Part shown: positions 9,061-18,402 of the stretch, piece by piece
Position numbering within the stretch: position 1 is the first letter of the stretch
How the letters are laid out: each line of letters opens with the position of its first letter
Origin: Devosia subaequoris
GTDB taxonomy: Bacteria > Pseudomonadota > Alphaproteobacteria > Rhizobiales > Devosiaceae
Direction: 5' to 3'
NCBI RefSeq assembly: GCF_014197055.1
Contig: NZ_JACIEW010000001.1
Location: 620,001-684,000, forward strand
Length of the DNA: 64,000 bases
Notes under the pieces: model-generated
Seen by the model: the letters and a program-made list of their open reading frames with translations, nothing else
Told to the model about the DNA's origin: nothing
Database searches by the model: none
Position numbers and translations under genes: made by a program

Positions 9061-10326
9061 ATGACCAACGACCCCAATCGCCTGCCCGAAACCAATTGGG
9101 GCGCCTGGCAAAGCCGGCCGTTTCACCGGCAATATCTGATGACCCAGGCGAATCGGCTGTTCGATTTCTTCGAGGCGTCCTCGCTCAATCCAAAGGGCGG
9201 ATTTTTCGAGCTTTCCGATGATGGTCAGCCGCTCTCGCCAGAAAATGGGCTGCGGCAGGTTCACGTCACGACACGCATGATTCACTGCGCCACGATCGGG
9301 AGCCTGATCGGTCGGCCCGGCTCAGATGAAATTGTCGATCACGGCATGCGTTATCTGTGGGAGAAGCATCGCGACCAGCGCAATGGCGGCTATGTCTGGT
9401 CGCTGGATGACGATGGCTATGTCGATGACAGCAAGCAGGCCTATGGCCATGCCTTCGTGCTGCTGGCGGGCGCCAGCGCCAAGCTGGTGGGACATCCCCT
9501 GGCCGACCAGGTGATCGCCGACGTTACCGAGGTGATCGAGCAACGTTTCTGGGATAAGAAGATCGGCGCCGTGCGCGAAGAATTCGGCAATGACTGGCGG
9601 CAGATAAGCACCTATCGCGGCCAGAACTCCAACATGCACCTGACCGAGGCGCTGATGGCTGCCTATGAGGCTACCGGCGAGACCGAATACCTCCGGAAGG
9701 CGACCAAGATCGCCGATCTGATCATCCACCGCAATGCGGCCAAGCTCGACTATCGCGTGGCCGAGCATTTCCATGAGGACTGGAGTCTGGACAAGGACTA
9801 TCTCGGCTCCGAGATGTTCCGTCCGTCCGGCACGACGCCGGGGCACGCGCTGGAGTGGTCGCGCCTACTGTTTCAGCTCTTCGTATTGTGCCGCAAGGAA
9901 CATAGCTGGATGACCGAGTCAGCGCGCGGCCTGTTCCGCCAGGCCATCGATCTGGGCTGGGACAAGGTACATGGCGGCTTTTTCTATACCTTGGACTGGA
10001 ACAATCAGCCCATCATGCGTGAAAAGCTGTGGTGGCCGGTGGCCGAGGCGATTGGAGCGGCGGCCTATATCGGCGCCTATGACCATGACGATTACTACCA
10101 GCGCTGGTATCGCAAGCTTTGGGACTTTGCCGAGAACCACGTAATCGACCGCGAACGCGGTGGCTGGCACAGCGAATTGACCGAGCAACTCGTACCGACC
10201 TCGCGTCTGTTTGTGGGCAAGCCCGACCTCTACCACGCTTTGCAGGCTTGTCTGATCCCGCTCTATCCGGTGACCGGAAGCCTTACGCACGGGATCATCG
10301 AGGCCGACCACCCCAAGCGGCTCTAG
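9061..10326 (+). CDS. AGE family sugar epimerase/isomerase
   Basis: Four hundred and twenty-one residues, typical for the N-acylglucosamine 2-epimerase (AGE) superfamily, an (alpha/alpha)6 barrel. Family blocks include NGGYVWSLDDDGYVDDSKQAYGHAF, the Glu/His-rich HFHEDWSLDKDY, GTTPGHALEWSRLL with the catalytic His region, and a late RGGWHSEL. Members interconvert mannose and fructose, mannose and glucose, or N-acetylglucosamine and N-acetylmannosamine. The extended pocket and lack of a nucleotide-binding motif favour an aldose-ketose isomerase of the YihS/mannose isomerase kind, but the substrate is not certain. The start is fixed by GGGAGGAG six bases before the ATG. Confidence 0.88.
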   Translation: MTNDPNRLPETNWGAWQSRPFHRQYLMTQANRLFDFFEASSLNPKGGFFELSDDGQPLSPENGLRQVHVTTRMIHCATIGSLIGRPGSDEIVDHGMRYLWEKHRDQRNGGYVWSLDDDGYVDDSKQAYGHAFVLLAGASAKLVGHPLADQVIADVTEVIEQRFWDKKIGAVREEFGNDWRQISTYRGQNSNMHLTEALMAAYEATGETEYLRKATKIADLIIHRNAAKLDYRVAEHFHEDWSLDKDYLGSEMFRPSGTTPGHALEWSRLLFQLFVLCRKEHSWMTESARGLFRQAIDLGWDKVHGGFFYTLDWNNQPIMREKLWWPVAEAIGAAAYIGAYDHDDYYQRWYRKLWDFAENHVIDRERGGWHSELTEQLVPTSRLFVGKPDLYHALQACLIPLYPVTGSLTHGIIEADHPKRL

Positions 10327-10400
10327 CCCGTTCGTCACATCGGGGCTCAACCATTGCCTGTCTGCCGCGTTGCTCTGCAAAGCAATGTGGAGAATGGGCA

Positions 10401-11186
10401 ATGGCAATTCTGGATGGCAAGGTTGCGCTGGTCACGGGCGCGGGTTCCGGCATCGGCAAGGCGACGGCACTCAAGCTTGGGCGTGAGGGTGCGACGGTGG
10501 TTGCTCTCAGCCGCACCCGCGATGAGATAGAGGCCACCGCCGCAGAAATCGAGCGCGCCGGAGGCAAGGCCACAGCGACGACCTGCGATATCACCGACGA
10601 TACGGGCATGAAGGCGACGGTCGCCGAGATTTTGGGGCACTTCGGGCGGCTGGACATCGTTGTGGCCAATGCTGGCATTAACGGGGTCTGGGCGCCGATA
10701 GACGATTTGGCGCCCGAGGAATGGGACAAAACCATCGCCGTCAATCTGCGCGGCACCTTTCTGACCATCCATCATACCGTGCCGGCGCTGGAGGCAGGTG
10801 GGGGCGGGGCCATCGTGGTGGTTTCGTCAATTAACGGGACGCGCACCTTCACCTCTCCGGGCGCAACCGCCTACACCACCACCAAGGCGGGGCAGTTGGC
10901 GATGGTCAAGCAATTGGCGCTGGAGCTGGGCCAGAAAAAGATCCGCATAAATGCCGTCTGTCCCGGCGCGATCGAAAGCGATATCGAGGACAGCACCGAA
11001 CACCGCGAAAGTGAAGAGGCCGGGATCCCCGTGCATTTTCCCGAAGGTGATATCCCGCTGACTGGCGGTGCGAAAGGCAAGCCCGGGGACGTTGCCGATG
11101 TCATCGCCTTTCTGGTTTCCGATGCGGCGCGGCATGTCACCGGCAGTCCCGTGTGGATCGATGGGGGGCAGAGTTTGCTGCGATAG
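10401..11186 (+). CDS. SDR family NAD(P)-dependent oxidoreductase
   Basis: Two hundred and sixty-one residues of a classical short-chain dehydrogenase. The cofactor loop is TGAGSGIG near residue 13, the NAG block is NAGINGVW, the catalytic Ser is in VVSSING, and the active-site pair is Tyr158 and Lys162 in YTTTK. The absence of a basic residue straight after the glycine loop leaves NAD or NADP preference open. The substrate is unknown; the family oxidises alcohols or reduces ketones. The ATG at 10401 is the first that gives the family N-terminus and has GGAGA upstream. Confidence 0.88.
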   Translation: MAILDGKVALVTGAGSGIGKATALKLGREGATVVALSRTRDEIEATAAEIERAGGKATATTCDITDDTGMKATVAEILGHFGRLDIVVANAGINGVWAPIDDLAPEEWDKTIAVNLRGTFLTIHHTVPALEAGGGGAIVVVSSINGTRTFTSPGATAYTTTKAGQLAMVKQLALELGQKKIRINAVCPGAIESDIEDSTEHRESEEAGIPVHFPEGDIPLTGGAKGKPGDVADVIAFLVSDAARHVTGSPVWIDGGQSLLR

Positions 11187-11281
11187 GGGACAGACGCACA
11201 AAAGCGTACCCCCTGGTGCTGTTGTCAGTCTTGGGCACGCGTCGTAAAGCACGGGCCAGTCCATATAGTCGGTGACGCACC

Positions 11282-12157
11282 ATGACCGCCCTACCCCCTC
11301 AACTTCCTCGCCTGTTCATTGAACGTGCGGTTACGGCGGCGCTGGAGGAAGATCTGGGACTGGCGGGCGATTTGACCAGCCAGGCAACGCTGGCGCCGGA
11401 CGCCTGGGCCACTGCCACGCTTTCGGCACGTGAAGCGGGTGTGATTGCGGGTCTCGAACTTGCCGCTGCGGCCTTCCGGCTGGTGGGCGACGGCGTCATC
11501 TTTTCAGCCAAGCTTGCCGATGGCGATCGCGTCGAGGTCGGCGGTATCGTTGCAGAGATTTCCGGTCCGGCACGACTTGTCATGTCAGGCGAGCGGGTGG
11601 CGCTGAATTTCCTGAACCACCTGAGCGGGATCGCAACCCAGACCCGGCGCTATGCCGACGCCGTCGCAGGGACGAGCGCGATGATCTGCGACACCCGCAA
11701 GACCACCCCCGGCCTGCGGGCCTTCGAGAAATATGCCGTGCGCTGTGGCGGTGGCGCCAATCACCGTTTTGCGCTCAATGACGCTATTCTGATCAAGGAC
11801 AACCACATTGCCGTCGCGGGTAGCGTGACCGCGGCCTACCAGACGGCTGAGGCCTTTGCCGGACATCTGGTGGCCATAGAAATCGAGGTAACGACGCTGG
11901 CGGAACTCGAAGAGGCGCTGGCAGCCGGCGCCCGGATCATCATGCTTGACAATATGGACAATGAGACCCTGCGCGAGGCTGTGACGCTCAATGCCGGCCG
12001 GGCGAAGCTGGAAGCATCGGGCGGTGTGAAGCTGGACCGGGTGCGATCCATCGCCGAAACCGGTGTGGACTATATCTCCACCAGCCAGATCACCATGGGC
12101 GCTACGCCGCTCGATCTTGGACTCGATGTGGTTATTGCAGCGGGACGAGGCGCATGA
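11282..12157 (+). CDS. nadC: nicotinate-nucleotide diphosphorylase (carboxylating), quinolinate phosphoribosyltransferase
   Basis: Two hundred and ninety-one residues, normal length. Key blocks are CDTRKTTPGLRAFEKYAV, the RCGGGANHRF phosphate-binding loop, IKDNHI near residue 172, and the C-terminal GGVKLDRVRSIAETGVD. It makes nicotinate mononucleotide from quinolinate and PRPP, the entry to de novo NAD synthesis. Its TGA overlaps the ATG of the following cysQ by four bases, so the two are translationally coupled. nadA and nadB are not in the window; nadE is, but elsewhere. Confidence 0.95.
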   Translation: MTALPPQLPRLFIERAVTAALEEDLGLAGDLTSQATLAPDAWATATLSAREAGVIAGLELAAAAFRLVGDGVIFSAKLADGDRVEVGGIVAEISGPARLVMSGERVALNFLNHLSGIATQTRRYADAVAGTSAMICDTRKTTPGLRAFEKYAVRCGGGANHRFALNDAILIKDNHIAVAGSVTAAYQTAEAFAGHLVAIEIEVTTLAELEEALAAGARIIMLDNMDNETLREAVTLNAGRAKLEASGGVKLDRVRSIAETGVDYISTSQITMGATPLDLGLDVVIAAGRGA

Positions 12158-12978
12158 TGTCCGAAGCCGCCGCCCTGTCTTTGACTGATATCGCCGTCGA
12201 CGCCGCTATCGCTGCTGCAGAGGTGATCTGTGCCGTTTATGACCGACCGATCCATGTCGTCACCAAGAATGACGGCTCGCCGGTTACCGAGGCTGATGCG
12301 GCGGCTGAAGCGATTATCATCGAGCATCTGAAGATCACCGGCCTGCCTGTGCTGGGCGAAGAGAGTGTGGCGGCGGGGATCATCCCGCAGCTGGGCGATC
12401 GCTATTTCGTCGTCGATCCGCTGGACGGCACCAAGGAATTCATCAAGCGCAATGGCGAGTTTACCGTCAATATTGCGCTCGTTGAGCAAGGCCGCCCAGT
12501 GATGGGAGTTGTGCTGGCGCCAGCCAGCGGCGACATCTTCGTGGGTGATGCGGATGGTGCCTGGGCCGGCAGAGTCGCAGCTGGCGTCGTGGTCGGGCGG
12601 GAGGCCATCAAGGTGGGGCTGCTGCAGCGCCCGAAGATTGTTGCCAGCCGCAGCCATGGCCATGCGGCGCTCCAGCAGCTTTGCCACACGCTGGAGGTGG
12701 AAAGCGATGTGTCGGTGGGGTCATCTCTCAAGTTCTGTCTGCTGGCGCGCGGAGACGCCCAGCTTTACCCCCGGTTTACCCCGACTTGTGAATGGGATAC
12801 CGCCGCCGGGCAGGCTGTGCTTGAAGCAGCTGGCGGCGCTGTCCTGACACTGGATGGCGCGCCGATGCGCTATGGCAAAGGGGAGCTAAAGTTCCTCAAT
12901 CCCTATTTTATCGCGGCGGCTAGCCTGGAGTTGGCGCAGACCGGGGCCAATGAGATGCGTCGCCTCATTGAATTGTGA
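12154..12978 (+). CDS. cysQ: 3'(2'),5'-bisphosphate nucleotidase CysQ
   Basis: Two hundred and seventy-four residues of the inositol-monophosphatase fold. The metal-binding triad is visible: GEES, then DPLDGTKEFI near residue 88, then CEWDTAAGQAVLEAAGG in the C-terminal half. The KEFI extension after DPLDGT is typical of CysQ rather than of inositol phosphatases. It hydrolyses 3'-phosphoadenosine 5'-phosphate formed during sulfate activation. The start (ATGATG at 12154-12159) overlaps the nadC stop, so either ATG may be used. Confidence 0.93.
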   Translation: MMSEAAALSLTDIAVDAAIAAAEVICAVYDRPIHVVTKNDGSPVTEADAAAEAIIIEHLKITGLPVLGEESVAAGIIPQLGDRYFVVDPLDGTKEFIKRNGEFTVNIALVEQGRPVMGVVLAPASGDIFVGDADGAWAGRVAAGVVVGREAIKVGLLQRPKIVASRSHGHAALQQLCHTLEVESDVSVGSSLKFCLLARGDAQLYPRFTPTCEWDTAAGQAVLEAAGGAVLTLDGAPMRYGKGELKFLNPYFIAAASLELAQTGANEMRRLIEL

Positions 12979-13110
12979 GTGCGGGCGCATCAGCGCGCCC
13001 AGAGGGCCGGAAATCATCGCACCGCCTGGCGCGACAGCTCTGTCGTGCAATCCGTGATTAACTGATCTGCGCATCCTCCCCTGCCGTAAAGCTTGCAGCA
13101 GGTGTTACAG

Positions 13111-13148
13111 CCATATATACGCCGAGCATATATCGGACCAGAATATGG
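13111..13148 (+). promoter_or_regulatory. AT-rich repeats upstream of padR, candidate PadR operator
   Basis: CATATAT occurs twice, at 13112-13118 and 13127-13133, and the two blocks with their flanks form a pseudo-palindrome (CC-ATATAT, 9 bases, ATATAT-CGG). A third partial copy, ATATGG, is at 13143-13148. In a 63% GC genome this AT-rich island, ending 16 bases before the padR start, is a reasonable autoregulatory operator and promoter region. Confidence 0.42.
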
Positions 13149-13164
13149 CCAGAGGAACGCGCGC

Positions 13165-13713
13165 ATGAACGTCAGAACTCTCTGCCTCTCCATTCTCTAT
13201 GAAGAAGAGGCCAGCGGATACGACATTCGCCGAATGTGTACGGAAGGCAATTTCGCCTATTTCGTCGAAGCCAGCTATGGCTCGATCTACCCCGCACTTG
13301 CGCGTTTGGAAGACGAAGGCCTGGTCACCAGCCGCTCCGAGCAACAGGCCGGCAAGCCCGCGCGCAAGGTCTATTCCATCACCGAGGCAGGAAAGGCCGC
13401 TTTTGCGGCCGAGCTCAGCGAGCCTCTGGGCGAAGACGTGTTCCGCAGCCCCTTCCTGCTCTTTGCGCGTTTTGCGCACATCCTTCCGCGCGATCTGGTC
13501 GAGCAGCGTTGTAATGAGTTTCTCGAGCGAACGGCCGAGGATCTCAAGAAATTGGAACAGGCACCCAAAGAGCATAGCTGCAATGCAGCAGATATGTGGG
13601 TCATCAACTACGGGCGTGCAGTATTGGAGGTTGCGGAACAACATTTGCGCACCCATATGCACGAACTAATCACAATGGCGCGAGCCGAGCCACGCAAAGA
13701 CGCGGCTGAATAA
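13165..13713 (+). CDS. PadR family transcriptional regulator
   Basis: One hundred and eighty-two residues. The N-terminal winged helix is of PadR type: LCLSILYEEEASGYDIRR, then FVEASYGSIYPALARLEDEGLVTSR and RKVYSITEAGK. The C-terminal part, VinR/AphA-like, is helical and would form the dimer interface. It is followed after 17 bases by an RND efflux adaptor and pump, so it is most likely the local repressor of that operon, released by a pump substrate. The ATG at 13165 has AGAGGA at the right distance; the upstream in-frame ATG at 13093 precedes the AT-rich operator-like repeats and is unlikely. Confidence 0.9.
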   Translation: MNVRTLCLSILYEEEASGYDIRRMCTEGNFAYFVEASYGSIYPALARLEDEGLVTSRSEQQAGKPARKVYSITEAGKAAFAAELSEPLGEDVFRSPFLLFARFAHILPRDLVEQRCNEFLERTAEDLKKLEQAPKEHSCNAADMWVINYGRAVLEVAEQHLRTHMHELITMARAEPRKDAAE

Positions 13714-13730
13714 GGGGCGAGATAGACTTC

Positions 13731-14996
13731 ATGCGTGCACTGTTCTCCTATGGCCTGGCTTTCGTCATCCTGCTTCTTGCTGGTGGCTGGCTGGCAACTG
13801 GAACCTTTGTTCAAGGCGGCCGAGGGCCCGGCGAGGGCGAGACGCCGATCATTGCCGTTATCGAAGGCGAAGAGCATGGCCCCATTGCTTCCGCATTGGA
13901 CGATGCAGGCGTGCTGGCCCAACACAGTGCACCTGAAGTCGATCCAGCGCTGACAATTGCGCAACGCAATGAAGCCACGACCGGCTCTGGCGCCCCACTG
14001 CAAAGCGTGCGCACCGAGCGGTTCACGGCGTCAGCAATGCCCATCGAGGTGCCGTTGCGCGGCCGCACTCAGGCAAAAGCAACAATCACCGCGGTGGCGG
14101 AAACTTCGGGTGCCGTAGATGTCGTGCATGTCACCAAGGGGGAGCGCGTCGAAGTCGGCGACCCCCTATGCACACTCGACCAGGGCACACGTGTCGCGGC
14201 TGTGGCCCAGGCAGAAGCCGGGCTGGCACAGGCCGAGGCAGCGCTGGCTCAGGCCCAGCTGAATTTCGATACCAATGCCGATCTGCGCGATCGCGGACTG
14301 GCCGCTGCGAATACAGCCAATGCGGTTGAGGTCGCCCTGGCCCAGGCCAAGGCTGGTGTCAGCCAGGCCAAGGCCGGCCTGGACAATGCCGAGGCAGAAC
14401 TGGAACGCACCGAGATCGTCGCCAAAGTGGCGGGGCTGGTGCAGGACCCGGTTGCGGTAGAGGGCTCCATGCTCAACGCCGGATCGCCATGTGCCACCAT
14501 CGTGCAGCTCAACCCGATCGTTTTCACCGGCATGGTGCCGGAGGCGCATATCGAACTGGCGAAGACGGGTCTCGAAGCCACGATAACGACCGTAACTGGC
14601 CAAAGCGTTGCGGGCGAGGTGACCTATGTATCAGCAGTCGCAGACAATGCGACCCGGGCATTTCCCGCTGAAATCGAAATCCCCAATGAGGATTTCGCCA
14701 TTCGCGACGGGGTGACTGCCGAGGCGATCGTGAATATCGGCACCGCTCCGGGTCATCTGCTGCCACAGTCTGTCCTGACGCTGGATGATGATGGCGTGTT
14801 GGGCGTGCGCACGGTGGAAGACGGCGTGGTTGCTTTCTACCCGATCACCATTGTGAGCGACACCCGCGAGGGCGTGTGGGTCACCGGCCTGCCACTGATT
14901 TCCGACGTGATCACCGTGGGGCAGGAGAATGTGAATTCCGGGCAGGCGGTTGATGCCGGCTCAACCGAACAGTCCGCCGAAACCGCTGCCAGCTAG
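13731..14996 (+). CDS. RND efflux periplasmic adaptor subunit (membrane fusion protein)
   Basis: Four hundred and twenty-one residues. A single N-terminal membrane helix (residues 5-23) is followed by a low-complexity periplasmic linker, then the barrel-sandwich half EVPLRGRTQAKATITAVAETSG, a coiled-coil hairpin rich in AQAEAGLAQAEAALAQAQ, and the second lipoyl half ending KVAGLVQDPVAVEGSML. It bridges the inner-membrane pump to an outer-membrane channel. The linker of about 80 residues between the membrane helix and the lipoyl domain is longer than in AcrA-type adaptors. The next gene is the pump; no TolC-type channel gene is present, so a distant one must serve. Confidence 0.92.
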   Translation: MRALFSYGLAFVILLLAGGWLATGTFVQGGRGPGEGETPIIAVIEGEEHGPIASALDDAGVLAQHSAPEVDPALTIAQRNEATTGSGAPLQSVRTERFTASAMPIEVPLRGRTQAKATITAVAETSGAVDVVHVTKGERVEVGDPLCTLDQGTRVAAVAQAEAGLAQAEAALAQAQLNFDTNADLRDRGLAAANTANAVEVALAQAKAGVSQAKAGLDNAEAELERTEIVAKVAGLVQDPVAVEGSMLNAGSPCATIVQLNPIVFTGMVPEAHIELAKTGLEATITTVTGQSVAGEVTYVSAVADNATRAFPAEIEIPNEDFAIRDGVTAEAIVNIGTAPGHLLPQSVLTLDDDGVLGVRTVEDGVVAFYPITIVSDTREGVWVTGLPLISDVITVGQENVNSGQAVDAGSTEQSAETAAS

Positions 14997-15006
14997 GAAC
15001 GCAACC

Positions 15007-18000
15007 ATGCTCGATTTTATCGAAAAAATCCTCAGGATGCCGCGGGTCGTCCTGACGATCATGATCGTCGTTCTGGCCGCTGGCGCGGGCGCCTATATGT
15101 CGATGCCCAAGGAAAGCTTTCCGGCAATCGACGTGCCGTATCTTTACGTGTCGATCAGCCAGTCGGGCGTTTCGCCCCGGGATGCGGAAAACCTTCTGGC
15201 CAAGCCGGCCGAAGAAGAATTGGCGACGCTGCCAGGTTTGAACAATATCAGCTCAACCTCCACCACTGGCCACGCGTCGGTGTTCCTCGAGTTCGATATC
15301 AATACCGACAAGGATCAGGCACTCGCCGATACGCGCGCGCGCATGGATGCGCTGCGCGCTTCACTGCCGGATGACGCCAACGACCCCACTGTCAACGAGA
15401 TCGACATCGTGGGCATGCCGATAATTTCGGTCGCTGTCTATGGATCCGCACCCGAAAAGGAGCTTGCTCGTCGCGCTGAGCTGCTGCAGGACGCCCTTGA
15501 AGGCATCGCCGAGGTACGCGAAGCCACGTTGTCCGGCGCCCGCGAGGAGCAGCTTGAAGTCCGTGTGGACCTTCTGCGCCTGGAAGCCTATGGCCTGACG
15601 GCCAACCAGTTGTTCGACGCCCTGGCCCGCAACAACATGGTGGTTGCTGGCGGAACGCTCAACACCGGACAGGGCTCGTTCAATGTTGAAGTTCCCGGTC
15701 TGATCACGACGGCCGAAGATGTGTTCAGCCTGCCGCTCAAGACTGACGGCAACACGATTGTCACCTTCGGCGATGTCGCCACCATTACCCGTACACTGGC
15801 CGATGCGACCGAATATACACAGGTCAACGGCTCCCCTGCCCTGATTCTAGGCATCTCCAAGAAGCTGGGCACCAATGTCATCGACGTTTCCGACAAGGTG
15901 CGCGCGGTGACTGCCGAGGCCGCCAAGGACTGGCCGGCGGGCGTGAGCTACTCGTTCTTCCTCGACCAGGCAGAGACCACGACGGCGCTATTCCGTTCGC
16001 TTGAAGCGGCGGTATTGACGGCGGTGGCGCTGGTGCTGATCACCTGCGTGGCCACACTCGGCGTGCGCCCCGCGATTATGATCGGCATGTCGATCCCGCT
16101 CTCGTTCATGATGGCCTTTCTGGTGGCCCAGGGTCTGGGCATGACCATCAACATGATGGTGATGTTTGGCCTGGTCATTGCGGTTGGCGTTCTGGTGGAC
16201 GATCCCGTGGTGGTGGTCGAGTATGCAGAGCGCAAATTGCAGGAAGGGGTTCCCAAGCGGGAAGCCTTCGTTATGGCCATGCGCAAGATGTTTGTGCCCG
16301 TGGTAGGTGCTACGGCGACAACGCTGGGCGCCTTCATTCCGCTGTTGTTCTGGCCCGGCATTATCGGCAAGTTCATGAGCTATCTGCCGATGATCGTGAT
16401 CATCGTCATGATCGCGTCCTTTATCTCTGCCCTGATATTCATGCCCGTCATTGGCTCGCTGATCGCCTCGACCCACGTGGACGAGAAAGAAAAGGCCAAG
16501 GCCGACATCGTCATGTATCCGGACAAGTTCGACTCCAAGAAGGTGGGCGGGCTGACCGGGTTCTATGTGCGCGCGATGGAAAAGCTGCTGCACTGGCCGC
16601 TACCAACGCTGGCTGTGGGATTCGGCGTCATCGCCACCATATTTGTGGCTTATTCGGCCAACCCAACCGGTTCAGAAGCCTTCCCGGCGTCCGAGCCCGA
16701 GTTCGCCACGGTCGCCGTGGTTGGCAGGGGCAACTACTCTCCCGAGGAAATCCGGGACATGCTGGTGGAAGTCGAAAACGAACTGATACAGGTCCAGGGC
16801 ATCCAGGACGTGATCATGCAGTTCGGCACAACAGGCGCCTTTGGCACCATGCCGCCTGACACGATCGGCAATTTCCAGCTGCAGTTGACCAACTGGAACC
16901 ACCGTGTTCCAGCCGAGGAGATATTCACCGATATTCGTGAGCGCGTGGCCGACATTGCCGGACTCGACATTCAGGTGATCGCGGCAGAGAACGGTCCGCC
17001 GGCCGGCAAGGACATCAATCTGCGTGTCGAAAGCACCAATTATGATGATCTCGTCCCTGTCGTGACGGCAATCCATGACCATCTGGCAACGTGGCCAGAA
17101 GTGGTGGACCTGGAAGACGGACGCCCCTCCCCGGGCATCGACTGGCAGATCACCGTGGACCGGGCCGAAGCCGGCAAATACGGGATTGGCGTACGTGAAC
17201 TGGCACCCTATGTGCAATTGGTCACCTCGGGCGTGAAGCTTGGCACCTATCGCGATGCACTGACGGGCGACGAACTGGATATCCGTGTGCGGCTGCCGGA
17301 GGACGAACGCACGTTTGATGCGCTGGACTCCATGCGCATCGCCACCAGCCAAGGACTTGTGCCCGTTTCGAACTTCATCGAGCGGACCGCCGTTCCCAAG
17401 GTGGCCAATATCCAGCGCCGCAACCAAGTCTACACTATGGCTGTCGCTGCGGCTCTGCCTATACTGCCAGAAGGTGTGTATGCCGCCGACAAGGTTGAAG
17501 AATTGCAGGCCTGGATCGCCCAGCAGGACTTCCCCGACCGCGTGAACGTTGAGTTCGGCGGCGCCGAAGAACAGATGGGGGACGCCAATGCTTTTATTGG
17601 CCAGGCGATGATCATGGCCCTGGTTCTCATCTCCTTCATCCTGCTGCTCGAGTACAACAGCTTCTACCAGGTGCTGGTCACGCTGATGACCGTGGTGATG
17701 TCCGTGGCCGGCGTGCTGCTTGGCATGCTGATCACCGGAATGACCTTCTCGGCGATCATGACGGGGCTGGGCATCGTGGCCCTCGCTGGTATTGTGGTGA
17801 AGAACGGCATCGTGCTGATCGACACCTATAATGACTATCACCGGCACCAGAACGTAGAAGCGGTCAAGGCGATGCTACTGACCGTGAGCCAGCGCGTGCG
17901 ACCAGTACTGTTGACGGCCTTCCTCACCGCCCTGGGCGTCATCCCGATGTGGGCCAATGTCGAGTTTGACTTCATCCGCCGCGAAATCGTGGCGGGCGGC

Positions 18001-18345
18001 ATTGCCGGCTCCTGGTTCGTTCATCTCTCGGCAGCACTCGTCTCCGGCCTGTTCCTGTCGACGGCCCTGACCCTGGTCATGGTGCCGGTGATGATTACTG
18101 CGCCGACGGTGATGTGGAAGCAGATCCGGTGGCTTGGATCGATCTTTGCGGTGATCGGCGTCTGGATTTCCAGCCCCTTCCGCCAGAAGGAAGCGGCGGC
18201 GCCAGCAGGTTTCGACGGCATGGCCGTGGAAATCCCCGAAGACGCAGATAGCACCAAGCGCTATATCGTCTCCAAACAGGCCGGGCTGACCGAAAAGGAA
18301 GCCAATGGCGTGACAGTGGTCAGCCGAAGAGATGCGGCCGAGTAG
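15007..18345 (+). CDS. RND efflux pump permease, hydrophobe/amphiphile type
   Basis: About 1112 residues. It has the internal duplication of RND pumps: an N-terminal helix, a large periplasmic loop, a block of helices, then the same again. The proton-relay pair Asp398-Asp399 is present in VGVLVDDPVVVVEYAE, so the pump should be active. The second half carries GLGIVALAGIVVKNGIVLIDTYN. It exports amphipathic compounds using the proton gradient. The C-terminal tail of about 60 residues beyond the last helix is cytoplasmic. The ATG at 15007 follows the adaptor stop by 10 bases with AGGAAC upstream. A terminator hairpin follows. Confidence 0.95.
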   Translation: MLDFIEKILRMPRVVLTIMIVVLAAGAGAYMSMPKESFPAIDVPYLYVSISQSGVSPRDAENLLAKPAEEELATLPGLNNISSTSTTGHASVFLEFDINTDKDQALADTRARMDALRASLPDDANDPTVNEIDIVGMPIISVAVYGSAPEKELARRAELLQDALEGIAEVREATLSGAREEQLEVRVDLLRLEAYGLTANQLFDALARNNMVVAGGTLNTGQGSFNVEVPGLITTAEDVFSLPLKTDGNTIVTFGDVATITRTLADATEYTQVNGSPALILGISKKLGTNVIDVSDKVRAVTAEAAKDWPAGVSYSFFLDQAETTTALFRSLEAAVLTAVALVLITCVATLGVRPAIMIGMSIPLSFMMAFLVAQGLGMTINMMVMFGLVIAVGVLVDDPVVVVEYAERKLQEGVPKREAFVMAMRKMFVPVVGATATTLGAFIPLLFWPGIIGKFMSYLPMIVIIVMIASFISALIFMPVIGSLIASTHVDEKEKAKADIVMYPDKFDSKKVGGLTGFYVRAMEKLLHWPLPTLAVGFGVIATIFVAYSANPTGSEAFPASEPEFATVAVVGRGNYSPEEIRDMLVEVENELIQVQGIQDVIMQFGTTGAFGTMPPDTIGNFQLQLTNWNHRVPAEEIFTDIRERVADIAGLDIQVIAAENGPPAGKDINLRVESTNYDDLVPVVTAIHDHLATWPEVVDLEDGRPSPGIDWQITVDRAEAGKYGIGVRELAPYVQLVTSGVKLGTYRDALTGDELDIRVRLPEDERTFDALDSMRIATSQGLVPVSNFIERTAVPKVANIQRRNQVYTMAVAAALPILPEGVYAADKVEELQAWIAQQDFPDRVNVEFGGAEEQMGDANAFIGQAMIMALVLISFILLLEYNSFYQVLVTLMTVVMSVAGVLLGMLITGMTFSAIMTGLGIVALAGIVVKNGIVLIDTYNDYHRHQNVEAVKAMLLTVSQRVRPVLLTAFLTALGVIPMWANVEFDFIRREIVAGGIAGSWFVHLSAALVSGLFLSTALTLVMVPVMITAPTVMWKQIRWLGSIFAVIGVWISSPFRQKEAAAPAGFDGMAVEIPEDADSTKRYIVSKQAGLTEKEANGVTVVSRRDAAE

Positions 18346-18368
18346 AGACATCTTTTCAAACCGTGAGA

Positions 18369-18402
18369 AAGGCCCGCAGCAATGCGGGCCTTCTTGCATT
18401 TT
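18369..18402. terminator. terminator of the PadR-RND operon, also facing the acetyltransferase gene
   Basis: A 9-base stem, AAGGCCCGC and GCGGGCCTT with a 6-base loop, is followed by CTTGCATTTTTAT. It lies between two convergent genes, and the plus-strand T tract touches the stop codon of the minus-strand gene, so it may serve both. Confidence 0.8.

Noticed and set aside
16672-17847. 391-codon minus-strand His/Gln-rich frame inside the RND pump gene
   Set aside because: His/Gln richness is the typical signature of an antisense frame to membrane-protein coding; no independent evidence.
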